Origin: Pseudomonas sp. L5B5
GTDB lineage: Bacteria; Pseudomonadota; Gammaproteobacteria; Pseudomonadales; Pseudomonadaceae
Reading direction: 5' to 3'
Assembly (NCBI RefSeq): GCF_020520285.1
Contig: NZ_CP084742.1
Coordinates: forward strand, 1,674,001-1,738,000
Length of the DNA stretch: 64,000 nucleotides
Numbering within the stretch: the first letter of the stretch is position 1; each line of letters opens with the position of its first letter. This document shows positions 35,416-44,598 of this stretch, in pieces. The position numbers and the translations under genes were made by a program. The notes under the pieces were generated by a model. The model did no database searches. It was given only the letters and a program-made list of their open reading frames with translations, and was not told the origin of the DNA.

Positions 35416-36765
35416 TCAGAAGGCGTAGCGGCCAATCACTTGCCGGACCCTGGCCAGCGCCACGCCCAGGTCGGCCATGTCCAGCGAACCCAGGGCCAGG
35501 CGAATGGCGTGGGGCACCGGCCCGGCACCGACAAAGGGCTCGGCGGTGGACACCGAGACCTTCTCGCGCAAAAGCGCCATGGCCACCTGGTCGGCCCGTA
35601 CCTCCTCGGGGAGTGGCAGCCAGAGAAAGTAGGCATTCGGATGGCTGACATAGGCCAGCCCGGCCAGGGCTTCACGGGCCAGCACCTGACGGGCCTGGGC
35701 GTCCTCGCGTTTCTCCTGCTCCAGGCGCGCCACCGTGCCGTCCTCGATCCAGGCACAGGCCATGGCGGTCATCACCCCCGGCGTGTTCCAGGTGCTGGCG
35801 CGTATCGCGCGCTCGAGCAGCGGCACCCAGGGCGTCGGCGCCACCACATAACCGACCCGCAGGCCCGTGGCCACGCTCTTCGAAAACCCCGAGACATACA
35901 CCGTGATCTCTGGCGCCAAGGCAGCCAGGGGCGCAGGAGCAAGCTGCGCCAGGAAAGCGTAGGCGGCGTCCTCGATGATCAACAGCCCATGGACCCGGGC
36001 AATCGCCACCAGCCGTTGGCGCCACGCCAGGTCCAGCACCCAGCCCATGGGGTTGTGCAGGGTCGGCATGGCATACACCGCCCGCACCCGTCGTCGTTGG
36101 CACAGGCGTTCGAAGGCCTCGAGGTCCGGGCCCTGGTCGCTCAGGGGAATGGCCAGCAACTCCAGCCCATGGGCCTCGGCCACCACCTTGAAGCCGGGAT
36201 AGGTCAAGGCATCCACCGCTACCACATCGCCGGGCTTGAGCAATGCCATCACCGTGGTCGCCAGGCCATGCTGGGCACCACTGACCATCAGCACTCGCTC
36301 GCTCTCCACCGCCAACCCATGGCGGGCCAGGTGGCGCGCCACCGCGGCCCGTTCATGGCTGCGCCCGGCGTGGGGCTGATAGCGCAGCAGGGCTTCCAGG
36401 TCGCCGGTGGTCGCCAACTGGCGCAAGGCGCCACGCAGCAGTTCGGCCTGGCCGGGCAACGCCGGGTAGTTGAAATTCAGGTCCAGGGTGCCCGGCACCG
36501 TGGCGGGCTGGTCCACGCCCTGCCCTGGCGGCAAGGCGGTTTCCCGGACATAGGTGCCGCGCCCGGTTTCGCCACTGACCAACCCCATGGCTTCCAGTTC
36601 GGCATAGACCCTGGAGGCGGTGACCAGGGCTAGCCCTTCCCGCGCCGCCAGTTCGCGATGGGTGGGCAAGCGAGTGCCGGGCGCGAGGAGGCCGGTACGG
36701 ATATCGGTGGCAAAGGCGTCCACCAGTTGCTTGTAGCGGGCACGGGCCATAGGCGCTGTATCCAT
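35416..36765 (-). CDS. MocR-family GntR/aminotransferase regulator
   Basis: 449 residues. The N-terminal GntR winged helix is LAPGTRLPTHRELAAREGLA, followed by a Gly/Pro-rich linker and a fold-type I aminotransferase domain. The PLP Lys is in YVSGFSKSVATGLRVGY, and the motif MPTLHNPMGW is also present. MocR proteins sense an amine or amino acid through PLP and control adjacent genes. The divergent DMT exporter is the obvious target. The start at 36765 was chosen over a second ATG five codons in. Confidence 0.9.
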   Translation of the reverse strand: MDTAPMARARYKQLVDAFATDIRTGLLAPGTRLPTHRELAAREGLALVTASRVYAELEAMGLVSGETGRGTYVRETALPPGQGVDQPATVPGTLDLNFNYPALPGQAELLRGALRQLATTGDLEALLRYQPHAGRSHERAAVARHLARHGLAVESERVLMVSGAQHGLATTVMALLKPGDVVAVDALTYPGFKVVAEAHGLELLAIPLSDQGPDLEAFERLCQRRRVRAVYAMPTLHNPMGWVLDLAWRQRLVAIARVHGLLIIEDAAYAFLAQLAPAPLAALAPEITVYVSGFSKSVATGLRVGYVVAPTPWVPLLERAIRASTWNTPGVMTAMACAWIEDGTVARLEQEKREDAQARQVLAREALAGLAYVSHPNAYFLWLPLPEEVRADQVAMALLREKVSVSTAEPFVGAGPVPHAIRLALGSLDMADLGVALARVRQVIGRYAF

Positions 36766-36774
36766 GACAATTTT

Positions 36775-36803
36775 TTGATTGTGCTGATTTTCGATCCTAG
36801 GAT
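36775..36803 (+). promoter_or_regulatory. Promoter of the DMT exporter, with palindrome
   Basis: -35 TTGATT (36775-36780), 17-bp spacer, -10 TAGGAT (36798-36803). The -10 lies within the perfect palindrome ATCCTAGGAT (36794-36803), a likely contact point for the MocR regulator. Confidence 0.5.
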
Positions 36804-36865
36804 GAGCCCGACGCAAGGCCTGCACCGGTGCCGGCCTGAATTTGCCCTCCAAGCGAGACCCTTCA

Positions 36866-37762
36866 ATGGAACGAACCTCGAACCTGCAATCCCCCGTGCT
36901 GGGAAAAACCTCCAGCGGTTGGCTCAATGGCTTCCTCGGCGTGCTGATCTTCAGCGGCTCGCTGCCGGCGACCCGGGTCGCGGTCGCCGAGTTCGACCCG
37001 GTATTCCTCACGGTGGCCCGCGCCACCATTGCCGGGGTCCTGGCCCTGGCCATCCTGCTGCTGTTCAAGGAGCGCCGGCCCGGCAAGCAGCAAGTGCTCC
37101 CCCTGGCCATCGTCGCCCTGGGCGTGGTCCTGGGCTTTCCGCTGCTCACCGCCTTGGCCCTGCAGTACGTGACCTCAGCCCACTCCATCGTGTTTCTTGG
37201 CCTGCTGCCGCTGGCCACCGCGGTGTTCGGGGTGATTCGCGGCGGCGAACGACCACGCCCGGTGTTCTGGCTGTTCTCGATCCTGGGCAGCCTGCTGGTG
37301 ATGGGTTATGCGTTTTCCCAGGGCCTGACGGCCTCGCCCCAGGGGGACCTGTTGATGCTGCTATCGGTGCTGGTCTGCGGCCTGGGGTACGCCGAAGGCG
37401 CCAAGCTGTCGCGGACCCTGGGCGGCTGGCAGGTAATTTCCTGGGCGCTGGTGCTGTCGCTGCCGGTGATGATCATCCTGACCCTGCTCACCCTGCCCGC
37501 CACCTTCAATGGCATCAGCCTGCCCGCCTGGGGCAGCCTGACCTACGTCTCGGTGTTCAGCATGCTGATCGGCTTTGTCTTCTGGTATCGCGGGCTGGCC
37601 CAGGGCGGAATCGCCGCTGTCGGCCAATTGCAGCTGCTGCAACCCTTCTTCGGCCTGGCCCTGGCCGCCAGCCTGCTGCATGAGCAGGTCAGCCTGGGCA
37701 TGCTCGGGGTGACGGTGGCGGTCATCCTCTGCGTGGTCGGGGCCCGCAAGTTCTCCCGGTAG
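36866..37762 (+). CDS. EamA/DMT-family exporter
   Basis: 298 residues with ten membrane segments in two EamA repeats. Characteristic are GFLGVLIFSGSLPATRVAV in helix 1 and GAKLSRTLGG / LLQPFFGLALAASLLHEQV in the second repeat. It probably exports an amino acid or metabolite. The divergent MocR gene is its likely regulator. The start MERTSN at 36866 is preferred to one eight codons upstream. Confidence 0.88.
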   Translation: MERTSNLQSPVLGKTSSGWLNGFLGVLIFSGSLPATRVAVAEFDPVFLTVARATIAGVLALAILLLFKERRPGKQQVLPLAIVALGVVLGFPLLTALALQYVTSAHSIVFLGLLPLATAVFGVIRGGERPRPVFWLFSILGSLLVMGYAFSQGLTASPQGDLLMLLSVLVCGLGYAEGAKLSRTLGGWQVISWALVLSLPVMIILTLLTLPATFNGISLPAWGSLTYVSVFSMLIGFVFWYRGLAQGGIAAVGQLQLLQPFFGLALAASLLHEQVSLGMLGVTVAVILCVVGARKFSR

Positions 37763-37771
37763 GTCGCCTGC

Positions 37772-38563
37772 TCACATGGGCACGGCGATCAACCATATCG
37801 CCGTAGCGTGGGCCGCGATCGCTGCCAGTACACCATGGCGCCAGCGCAGGCCGGCGCAGATCAGGCCCTCCAGCAGGGTGAACAGCAGCACCGGCCAACC
37901 CGCGCGGGTGACGCTGAACGCCAGGAAACCATGGCAGGCGGCGAATGCCACGGCGCTGAGCAACGCCGCCCGCCAGGGTTCGCAGCGCTGCTCCAGATAA
38001 CCCTGCAGCAGGCCACGAAACAGCACTTCCTCCAAGGCATTGCCGCCCAGGGCCAGCACTGCCATGCCCAGCAGCCAGGGCCCCATGGTCGGTTCCAGGC
38101 CAATCCCGGCATACAGGCGCAATGGCACCCCCAGCGCGGCGCCGGCGAGCAACCCCACGCCGATACCCGCCAGCCACCTCCGACGTACCCAGATCACCAG
38201 GGCCCAGAGCGGCGGATCGATCCGCGCCAGGCCGGCCAGCGTAACCAGCGACAACAGGCCCAGGCCCGCCAACACCCACGGGTTGGCGATAAAGCCGATC
38301 TGCGCGCCAGCGCCCAGGGTCCAGAACTGCAATGGCGTCATCACATCCCGCAGCAGCACGAAACCCAGCAACAGGATGGCGATGCGCAGCCCCATCAGGT
38401 GCCGGGGAGTCAGGCCGAACCACACGCCATGCAGCGCCAGCCCCGGAAGCAGGTAGAGCAGGTAGTTGCCGAGCAACGAAAGGGCCGCAGCCATCAGCGC
38501 CCCCCGTGAAGGAGCCGCAGGCAGCCTGCGCAGGAAACGATCGGGGGCATGCGGGCAATCCAT
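37772..38563 (-). CDS. CPBP-family intramembrane glutamic protease
   Basis: 263 residues, about seven to eight membrane segments. The catalytic motif E178-E179-x3-R183 (NALEEVLFRG) is followed by His in AACHGFLAF and a later HATA, the CPBP/Rce1-like set. Bacterial members cleave membrane peptides or proteins, some in bacteriocin immunity; the substrate here is unknown. It is convergent with the DMT exporter gene. Confidence 0.88.
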   Translation of the reverse strand: MDCPHAPDRFLRRLPAAPSRGALMAAALSLLGNYLLYLLPGLALHGVWFGLTPRHLMGLRIAILLLGFVLLRDVMTPLQFWTLGAGAQIGFIANPWVLAGLGLLSLVTLAGLARIDPPLWALVIWVRRRWLAGIGVGLLAGAALGVPLRLYAGIGLEPTMGPWLLGMAVLALGGNALEEVLFRGLLQGYLEQRCEPWRAALLSAVAFAACHGFLAFSVTRAGWPVLLFTLLEGLICAGLRWRHGVLAAIAAHATAIWLIAVPM

Positions 38564-38721
38564 TGCAATGAAGGTGCGCCAGGGTGGCGCAACTCGCCGA
38601 TCCAGTGCAATGCCCGCCGCTAGGGCGGATGAAGGTCATTCAAGGAAGTGAATGCAGACATGGGGGGATGGAACGGCAGCACGCCATCAGACGAGCCACC
38701 GCAGCCAGGGTCGACCCTGAT

Positions 38722-38805
38722 TCAGGTCGGGGAGATGGTAGCAAGCGCACCGATTGCGATGGTCAAGGCCAGAAACCCAAACAAGAACAACGCCATCTTA
38801 GTCAT
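38722..38805 (-). CDS. 27-residue single-helix membrane peptide
   Basis: Starts MTKMALFLFGFLALTIAI and ends GALATISPT: three polar residues, one hydrophobic helix, a short tail. The ATG at 38805 is preceded by AGGAGGTCCG, a perfect ribosome binding site at good spacing. That is hard to explain by chance for so short a frame. It is read leftward, the same way as metE about 280 bp upstream and the CPBP gene about 160 bp downstream. Function unknown; no toxin-antitoxin RNA is evident. Confidence 0.7.
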   Translation of the reverse strand: MTKMALFLFGFLALTIAIGALATISPT

Positions 38806-39027
38806 CGGACCTCCTGAACAACATTAGGGTGCAGCGGGCCCGCTCTCCAGCCAGGAGCCGGGCGGGTGCGCCATTTTCGAAGCTCGGCTGTGCTGATAAC
38901 AGATGCAGATGAACAAGAAAAATACGGATCAGATGATCTGGTCGACCGGCCTGCGAACCCTACCTGCTCGCTGCAGAACCTGATCCCGGCGTGGATGATC
39001 TCGCAGCCCTGATCCGTGCGAAGGTGA

Positions 39028-39075
39028 CAACACCCAGAACCGGAGCACTGCTCAGTGTTCCGGTTGCAGGTGTTG
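39028..39075. other. Long interrupted hairpin 3' of metE
   Basis: Outer arms CAACACC/GGTGTTG and inner arms AACCGGAGCACTG/CAGTGTTCCGGTT form a nested 48-bp dyad, 12 bp beyond the metE stop. There is no T-run on either strand, so it looks like an mRNA-stabilising or Rho-associated 3' structure rather than an intrinsic terminator. Confidence 0.6.
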
Positions 39076-39086
39076 CACACCTGGAA

Positions 39087-41393
39087 TCAGGCCAGTTCCT
39101 TACGCAACTGACGAGCCGCCGTGACCATGTGCACCAGGGCCGCTTCGGTCTCCGGCCAGCCACGGGTCTTCAGGCCGCAGTCCGGGTTGACCCACAGGCG
39201 CTCGGCAGGAATGCGCCGGGCAGCCTTGCGCAACAGGTCGGCCATTTCCGTGGCGTCCGGCACCCGTGGCGAATGGATGTCGTACACGCCAGGACCGATC
39301 TCGTTGGGGTAGGCGAAGGCTTCGAAGGCGTCCAGCAGCTCCATGTCCGAACGCGAGGTCTCGATGGTGATCACGTCCGCATCCATGGCGGCAATCGACT
39401 CGATCACATCGTTGAATTCGCTGTAGCACATGTGGGTGTGGATCTGGGTCTCGTCACGCACACCAGAGGCGCACAGACGGAACACTTCGGTGGCCCAGTC
39501 CAGGTAGTGCTGCCATTGCGCCCGGCGCAGCGGCAAGCCCTCGCGGAACGCCGCTTCGTCGATCTGCACGATCTTGATGCCGGCCGCTTCCAGGTCCACC
39601 ACTTCGTCGCGCATCGCCAGGGCCAGTTGCCGGGCCTGCACCTCGCGAGACACATCCTCCCGCGGGAAAGACCACATCAGCATGGTCACCGGGCCAGTGA
39701 GCATGCCCTTGAGCACCTTGTCGGTCAGGCCCTGGGCGTAGCGGATCCATTCCACGGTCATGGCTTTCGGGCGGCTCAGGTCACCCACGATCACGGCCGG
39801 CTTGACGCAGCGGGAACCGTAGCTCTGGACCCAGCCGAAACGAGTGAAGACATAGCCGTCCAGCTGTTCGGCAAAGTACTCGACCATGTCGTTGCGCTCG
39901 GCTTCACCGTGCACCAGCACGTCCAGGCCCAGGCGCTCCTGCACCTGCACCGCATGGCGGATTTCGCTGTGCATGGCCTCGGTGTACTCGGCGGCGCTCA
40001 GCTTGCCCTGCTTGTACGACTGGCGCGCCAGACGGATCGAAGCGGTCTGCGGGAACGAACCGATGGTGGTGGTCGGGAACAACGGCAGGTCCAGGCCGGC
40101 GCGCTGCTGGGCGATGCGCTGGGTGAAGGCCGACTGACGCTGGCTGTCCCTGGCGGTAATCGCCGCTACCCGAGCCTGGACCGCTGGTTTGTGAATGCGC
40201 GGCGAGGCCGCGCGACTGGCCTGCACGGCACGGCTCTGCTCCAGGGCCTTGAGCACTGCTGGAGCCTGCGGCTGGTCCACGGCCTGGGCCAGCACCGCCA
40301 CTTCCTGGCATTTCTGCACGGCGAACGCCAGCCAGCTCTTGAGTTCGGCATCCAGCTTGTCTTCACGGTCCAGGTCCACCGGGCTGTGCAACAGCGAGCA
40401 GGAAGGCGCGACCCACAGGCGCTCGCCCAGGCGCTGATGGGCGTGCTGCAGGGTGACCAGGGCCTTGTCCAGGTCGCAGCGCCAGACGTTGCGGCCGTTG
40501 ACCACACCCAGCGACAGCACCTTGTAGGCCGGCAGGCGATCGAGAATAGTCGGGTACTGCTCGGGGGCGCGTACCAGGTCAATGTGCAGGCCATCCACCG
40601 GCAGGTTTGCCGCCAGGCCGAGGTTCTCTTCCAGGCCACCGAAGTAGGTGGCTACCAACTTCTTCAGCGGATCGCGCTGGATCTGGTTGTAGGCACGCTC
40701 GAAGGCGCTTTTCCAGTCCTGGGGCAGGTCCAGCACCAGGATCGGCTCGTCGATCTGCACCCACTCCACACCCTGGGCCGCCAGGCGCTGGAAGATCTGG
40801 CCATACAGCGGCAGCAGGCGATCGAGCAGTTCCAGCTTGTCAAAGTCCGCACCTTTGGCCTTGCCCAGCCACAGGTAGGTCAGCGGCCCGATCAGCACCG
40901 GCTTGACGGTGTGCCCCAGGGCCCGGGCTTCCTCGACCTCTTCGAAGAGTTGCTCCCAACTCAGCTGGAACTGCTGGTCGGCGCTGAACTCAGGCACCAG
41001 GTAGTGGTAGTTGGTGTCGAACCACTTGGTCAGCTCCTGCGCAACCAGGGGCTGGCCATGGGCTCCGCCGCAGCAGCTGTCGCTGGCTCCACGGGCCATG
41101 CCGAACAGGGTCTGCAGGGTGGTGGCCTGGCCGTGCTGCCCGCGGAAGCGCTCGGGGATCACGCCGAACATCAGGGAATGGGTCAGGACCTGGTCGTACC
41201 AGGCGAAATCGCCCACGGGCAGCAACTCGATACCGGCGTTTTTCTGCAGGTCCCAGTGGGCCTTGCGCAGTGCACGGCCCACGGCCCGCAGGCCGGCCTC
41301 ATCGAGTTCGCCCTTCCAGAACGCTTCTTGTGCTTTCTTCAATTCACGGTCGCGGCCAATGCGCGGAAATCCCAGGGAATGAGCCAAAGCCAT
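39087..41393 (-). CDS. metE: Cobalamin-independent methionine synthase
   Basis: 768 residues. It transfers the methyl group of 5-methyltetrahydropteroyl-triglutamate to homocysteine to make methionine, without B12. It has the N-terminal start [20 protein letters not shown], and the core motif [12 protein letters not shown] at the start of the C-terminal barrel. Zinc ligands lie in HTHMCYSEF and in the C-terminal [11 protein letters not shown]. The ATG at 41393 is preceded by GGAGGTGCACGTC. Regulation by MetR is suggested by two dyads upstream; no B12 riboswitch is seen. metR itself is not in the window. Confidence 0.97.
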   Translation of the reverse strand: MALAHSLGFPRIGRDRELKKAQEAFWKGELDEAGLRAVGRALRKAHWDLQKNAGIELLPVGDFAWYDQVLTHSLMFGVIPERFRGQHGQATTLQTLFGMARGASDSCCGGAHGQPLVAQELTKWFDTNYHYLVPEFSADQQFQLSWEQLFEEVEEARALGHTVKPVLIGPLTYLWLGKAKGADFDKLELLDRLLPLYGQIFQRLAAQGVEWVQIDEPILVLDLPQDWKSAFERAYNQIQRDPLKKLVATYFGGLEENLGLAANLPVDGLHIDLVRAPEQYPTILDRLPAYKVLSLGVVNGRNVWRCDLDKALVTLQHAHQRLGERLWVAPSCSLLHSPVDLDREDKLDAELKSWLAFAVQKCQEVAVLAQAVDQPQAPAVLKALEQSRAVQASRAASPRIHKPAVQARVAAITARDSQRQSAFTQRIAQQRAGLDLPLFPTTTIGSFPQTASIRLARQSYKQGKLSAAEYTEAMHSEIRHAVQVQERLGLDVLVHGEAERNDMVEYFAEQLDGYVFTRFGWVQSYGSRCVKPAVIVGDLSRPKAMTVEWIRYAQGLTDKVLKGMLTGPVTMLMWSFPREDVSREVQARQLALAMRDEVVDLEAAGIKIVQIDEAAFREGLPLRRAQWQHYLDWATEVFRLCASGVRDETQIHTHMCYSEFNDVIESIAAMDADVITIETSRSDMELLDAFEAFAYPNEIGPGVYDIHSPRVPDATEMADLLRKAARRIPAERLWVNPDCGLKTRGWPETEAALVHMVTAARQLRKELA

Positions 41394-41446
41394 GACGTGC
41401 ACCTCCAATGTGTGAGTGGCGGCCATTGTCGGCATCGGCTACATAT

Positions 41447-41490
41447 TGAGACAAACTCATTTTAATCCTGATCATCACGAACTACATTCA
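41447..41490 (-). promoter_or_regulatory. Two MetR-like dyads upstream of metE
   Basis: TGAG-ACAAA-CTCA (41447-41459) and, on the coding strand, TGAA-TGTAG-TTCG (41478-41490) resemble the MetR consensus TGAA-N5-TTCA. Their centres are 31 bp apart, about three helical turns, as expected for cooperative LysR-type binding. Confidence 0.5.
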
Positions 41491-41493
41491 TGA

Positions 41494-41640
41494 TCAAGGA
41501 TCGATATCCGTCGCCCGGATCATCCGCTGCAACAGATCGTCGCGGCACAGCGGCGCGCACACGCAGGTTGGGCAAGCAGCTGGTAACGCCTGGCGTCCTG
41601 CATGCTGGGCCTGTTGCATGAAATAGGCGGGGCAAGTCAT
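41494..41640 (-). CDS. Small Cys-rich ORF between metE and an exported protein
   Basis: 48 residues: MTCPAYFMQQAQHAGRQ..., then the cluster CPTCVCAPLC and a basic-acidic tail ending DIDP. The ATG at 41640 lies 15 bp after the stop of the upstream gene, and GACCGAGG provides a fair ribosome binding site. Five cysteines in a tight C-x2-C-x-C-x3-C pattern suggest metal binding. Its stop is next to the MetR-like sites. It could be chance; I see no homologue by memory. Confidence 0.35.
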   Translation of the reverse strand: MTCPAYFMQQAQHAGRQALPAACPTCVCAPLCRDDLLQRMIRATDIDP

Positions 41641-41655
41641 AACGGCCTCGGTCAA

Positions 41656-41985
41656 TCAGCGACGGGCCAACTTGTACCTCAGGCAGTCATCGTAAAAGCT
41701 CTTGCGCAACGCCTCGGGCCTGATCCGCGAAGCGCTGTCGTAGGTCTGCTCGGTGATGCCCAGGGCCATCATGCGCATCCAGCCCTTGCTGAACTTGTAG
41801 ATCTGGATCTTCTGCCGCGCCGCATACAGCGACACCCCGGACAACTTCAGCTCCTGGGCCCGGGCAGCCGTGCCTGCGCCCCAGCTGCAGACATACCGGT
41901 CATTGGCCGCCAGCTCCCGGGCCTGGGCGCTGCACGCCCCGCCGATCAAGGCAAACGAAGTCAGCGTAATCAACACATGGCGCAT
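41656..41985 (-). CDS. Small exported protein of unknown function
   Basis: 109 residues. A signal peptide (MRHVLITLTSFALIGG) ends near CSAQARELA; the Cys does not make a canonical lipobox. The mature part is basic with DRYVCSWGAGTAARAQELKL and YDDCLRYKLARR. No family recognised. Confidence 0.7.
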   Translation of the reverse strand: MRHVLITLTSFALIGGACSAQARELAANDRYVCSWGAGTAARAQELKLSGVSLYAARQKIQIYKFSKGWMRMMALGITEQTYDSASRIRPEALRKSFYDDCLRYKLARR

Positions 41986-42060
41986 TTTGCGGTCACCTAA
42001 CCACCTGAAATTAAAGTGATTTTGGCGAACTTTCGGGAATCATGGGGCCAGCATGCCGCC

Positions 42061-42374
42061 TCAACCATCAAGGCAAAGTGCCTGCCGATGCTGGCCACCC
42101 ATGGGATACAACCGTACCGGGCGCTGATGGAACTCCATCTGCTGGTATTCACTGAAACCGGCCTTTTCGGCGACCCGCAAGGACGCACCATGATCCGGTT
42201 CGATAATGACCACCACGCAGTCCAGGCCCGGCGGGCCGAAGACCAACGCCAGAACGCCACGCACCGCTTCGGTGGCCAGGCCGCGGTTCCAGAAACGGCG
42301 CGCCACCCGATAAGGCGCGGGGTTTCGAATAGCGGCACAGCTGACTCCTTGTACAACAGTTGAACGACGTTCAT
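42061..42374 (-). pseudogene. Remnant of a GNAT acetyltransferase
   Basis: The start MNVVQLLYKESAVPLFETPRL looks like a RimJ-type acetyltransferase beginning. In another frame the DNA then encodes the acetyl-CoA region (VARRFWNRGLATEAVRGVL) and the C-terminal part (GASLRVAEKAGFSEYQQ) of such an enzyme, up to a stop at 42061. The middle of the domain, about 80 residues, is missing and the two ends are out of frame. So an internal deletion has destroyed the gene. Confidence 0.75.
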
Positions 42375-42389
42375 TGCCAATCGAATCGC

Positions 42390-43298
42390 TCAGGACGGCG
42401 AAACAGCGCGGGTAACGGCGCCCCCCGCCTCCACCAGCATCCACTCGCGTAATGCCGCCACCGCCGGACGTTCCAGGGCAGTGGCCGGATACACCAGGTA
42501 GTAGGCCAGATCGCTGGCGATGCCCTGTGCCATGGGCGCCAGCAGCGCTCCTTCGGCCAGTTCCCGCGCTACCAGCGAGCGGCGGACCAGGGCCACGCCG
42601 AGGCCGGCCTTCGCCGCCTCGATGGCCCCGTTGCCATCGACGAACACCCGCCCCTGATACTCGTCGAGCGGCGCACCCCCTGCCGCCTCGAGCCACAGGC
42701 GCCAGTCATGGCGATGCTCGTCATGCAGCAGGCACAGGCGCGCCAGCCCGGCCAACGTCAGGATGGCCTCCGTGCCCAGCAACTGCGGGCTGCACACCGG
42801 CACCAGTTGATCGTCGAGCAGGCGCTCGCTGACCAGGCCGTCGTAGCGACCAAAACCATGGCGAACCGCAAGATCGATGCCATCGCGGGCCAGGTCGAGC
42901 ACGCGGTTGCAGGCGCTGATGCGTACATCCACCCCAGGGACCCGCGCCTCGAATTGCCCCAGGCGCGGCACCAGCCATTGCACGGCGAAACTCGGTGTGC
43001 AACTGAGTACCAGCACCTCCAGGCGCGTGCGTCCCACCAGCTCGACAGTAGCTTCGCGGATCATGCGAAATGCCGTCCGCAAGGTGGCGAAATACTCCTC
43101 GCCGGCAGCGGTCAGGAGCAACCGTCGGGGCCGCCGCACGAACAGCGTCACGCCCAGGGCCGCCTCCAGTTCCTTGACCTGCAGGCTCACCGCACCGGGC
43201 GTGACGTTCAGCTCGCCAGCCGCCAGGGTCACACTCAGGTGGCGCGCCGTGGCTTCGAATGCCCGTAACGCGACGAGGGACGGCAACTCCACGCCCAT
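42390..43298 (-). CDS. LysR-family regulator, GcvA-like
   Basis: 302 residues. Helix-turn-helix: LPSLVALRAFEATARHLSVT, then TPGAVSLQVKELEAAL. The remainder is the LysR effector domain, with LVLSCTPSFAVQWLVPRL at its start. It is divergent from a DMT exporter gene (155 bp between starts), its likely target. Confidence 0.9.
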   Translation of the reverse strand: MGVELPSLVALRAFEATARHLSVTLAAGELNVTPGAVSLQVKELEAALGVTLFVRRPRRLLLTAAGEEYFATLRTAFRMIREATVELVGRTRLEVLVLSCTPSFAVQWLVPRLGQFEARVPGVDVRISACNRVLDLARDGIDLAVRHGFGRYDGLVSERLLDDQLVPVCSPQLLGTEAILTLAGLARLCLLHDEHRHDWRLWLEAAGGAPLDEYQGRVFVDGNGAIEAAKAGLGVALVRRSLVARELAEGALLAPMAQGIASDLAYYLVYPATALERPAVAALREWMLVEAGGAVTRAVSPS

Positions 43299-43453
43299 GA
43301 TTTAGCCCTCCTTAATCATCCAGCGAAAAATGCTGGTTTGTCAGCGGCTGGAAACTCCCAGAATAATTGGCCCCAGCACGATTTCAAATGCAAGCGCTCG
43401 ACAAAAAAACCGAACAAAACTCAATCATCGATCAGCAAACGGGAGCTACAGGC

Positions 43454-44413
43454 ATGGCCAAGCAGAACGTCATGGGCGCCTCGCAATGGGGCCAATTGCT
43501 GGCGCTGTCCGTCCTGTGGGGCGGTTCGTTCTTTTTCATCGGCATTGCCGTCAAGGAGCTGCCGCCCTTGACCATCGTCCTGCTGCGCCTGTGCCTGGCG
43601 GCCGTTGCCCTGCTGGCGGTGCTGCGGATCACGGGCCTGAAACTGCCCACCGACCGCCAGGCGTGGCAAGCGTTCCTCGGCATGGGATTGCTGAACAACC
43701 TGGTGCCCTTCAGCCTGATCGTCTGGGGGCAGACTCACATCGCCAGCAGCCTGGCGGCGATCCTCAATGCCACCACGCCCCTGTTCGCGGTACTGGTGGC
43801 CCACCTGCTGACCGCCGACGAAAAACTCACCGGCAACAAGCTGGCCGGTGTCACGGTAGGGTTCATCGGCGTGGCGATCATGATCGGCACCGATGCCCTG
43901 GCCGGCCTCGGTGACCAGTCGAGCGCCCAGTTGGCCGTGCTGGGGGCAGCGTTGTCCTATGCCCTGGCCGGGATCTTCGGCCGGCGCTTCAAGGCCATGG
44001 GCATTGCCCCATTGCCCAGCGCCACCGGACAGGTCTGCGCCTCCAGCCTGCTGCTGATGCCCCTGGCACTGCTGGTGGACCGACCCTGGACCCTGGCCCT
44101 GCCGAGCTTGCCTGTGTGGGCCGCCTTGCTGGGCATCGCCCTGTTGTCCACGGCCCTGGCCTATGTGCTGTTCTTCCGCATTCTCGCCAGCGCCGGCGCC
44201 ACCAACCTGATGCTGGTGACGTTCCTGATCCCGGTCAGTGCCATCGTGCTGGGCGCCCTGGTCCTGGGCGAACACCTGCACGCCAAGCACCTGCTGGGCA
44301 TGTCCCTGATCACCCTGGGCCTGGTGGCCATCGACGGCCGCTTGTTCAAGCGCCTGGTCCGGGCGAAGGACAAACCCGTGGATCGCGAGAGCTTTCTCGG
44401 CCGGGACATCTAG
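43454..44413 (+). CDS. EamA/DMT-family exporter
   Basis: 319 residues from the ATG at 43454, preceded by GGGAGCTACAGGC; an ATG at 43388 would add 22 polar residues. Ten membrane segments in two EamA repeats (LSVLWGGSFFFIGIAVKELPPLT in the first, LGALVLGEHLHAKHLLGMSLI in the last). Probable export of an amino acid or drug-like metabolite. It pairs with the divergent LysR gene. Confidence 0.87.
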   Translation: MAKQNVMGASQWGQLLALSVLWGGSFFFIGIAVKELPPLTIVLLRLCLAAVALLAVLRITGLKLPTDRQAWQAFLGMGLLNNLVPFSLIVWGQTHIASSLAAILNATTPLFAVLVAHLLTADEKLTGNKLAGVTVGFIGVAIMIGTDALAGLGDQSSAQLAVLGAALSYALAGIFGRRFKAMGIAPLPSATGQVCASSLLLMPLALLVDRPWTLALPSLPVWAALLGIALLSTALAYVLFFRILASAGATNLMLVTFLIPVSAIVLGALVLGEHLHAKHLLGMSLITLGLVAIDGRLFKRLVRAKDKPVDRESFLGRDI

Positions 44414-44598
44414 CCAGGCAAGCGCTGCTCACCGGTGCATGGAGCGCCCATCCCCGCACGCGCTCGGCTGCACACGGGGTATCAGGCAATGGCGCTCGGC
44501 GCAGTATTCCAGCGAAGAATAGGCCCATGAAAATCCTGCATTGTATTTCTCGCCCGCGATCTCTTAGCGTGGCCGCTCCCCTCATTGGAGATCCTGCC

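Noticed and set aside
38802..39080. A minus-strand frame beginning MCNTCNRNTEQC after metE
   Set aside because: Its GTG has no properly spaced ribosome binding site, and the Cys-rich start is just the coding reading of the 39028-39075 hairpin.
38991..41465. An 824-residue open frame opposite metE
   Set aside because: It is antisense to metE along its whole length and has no recognisable domain.
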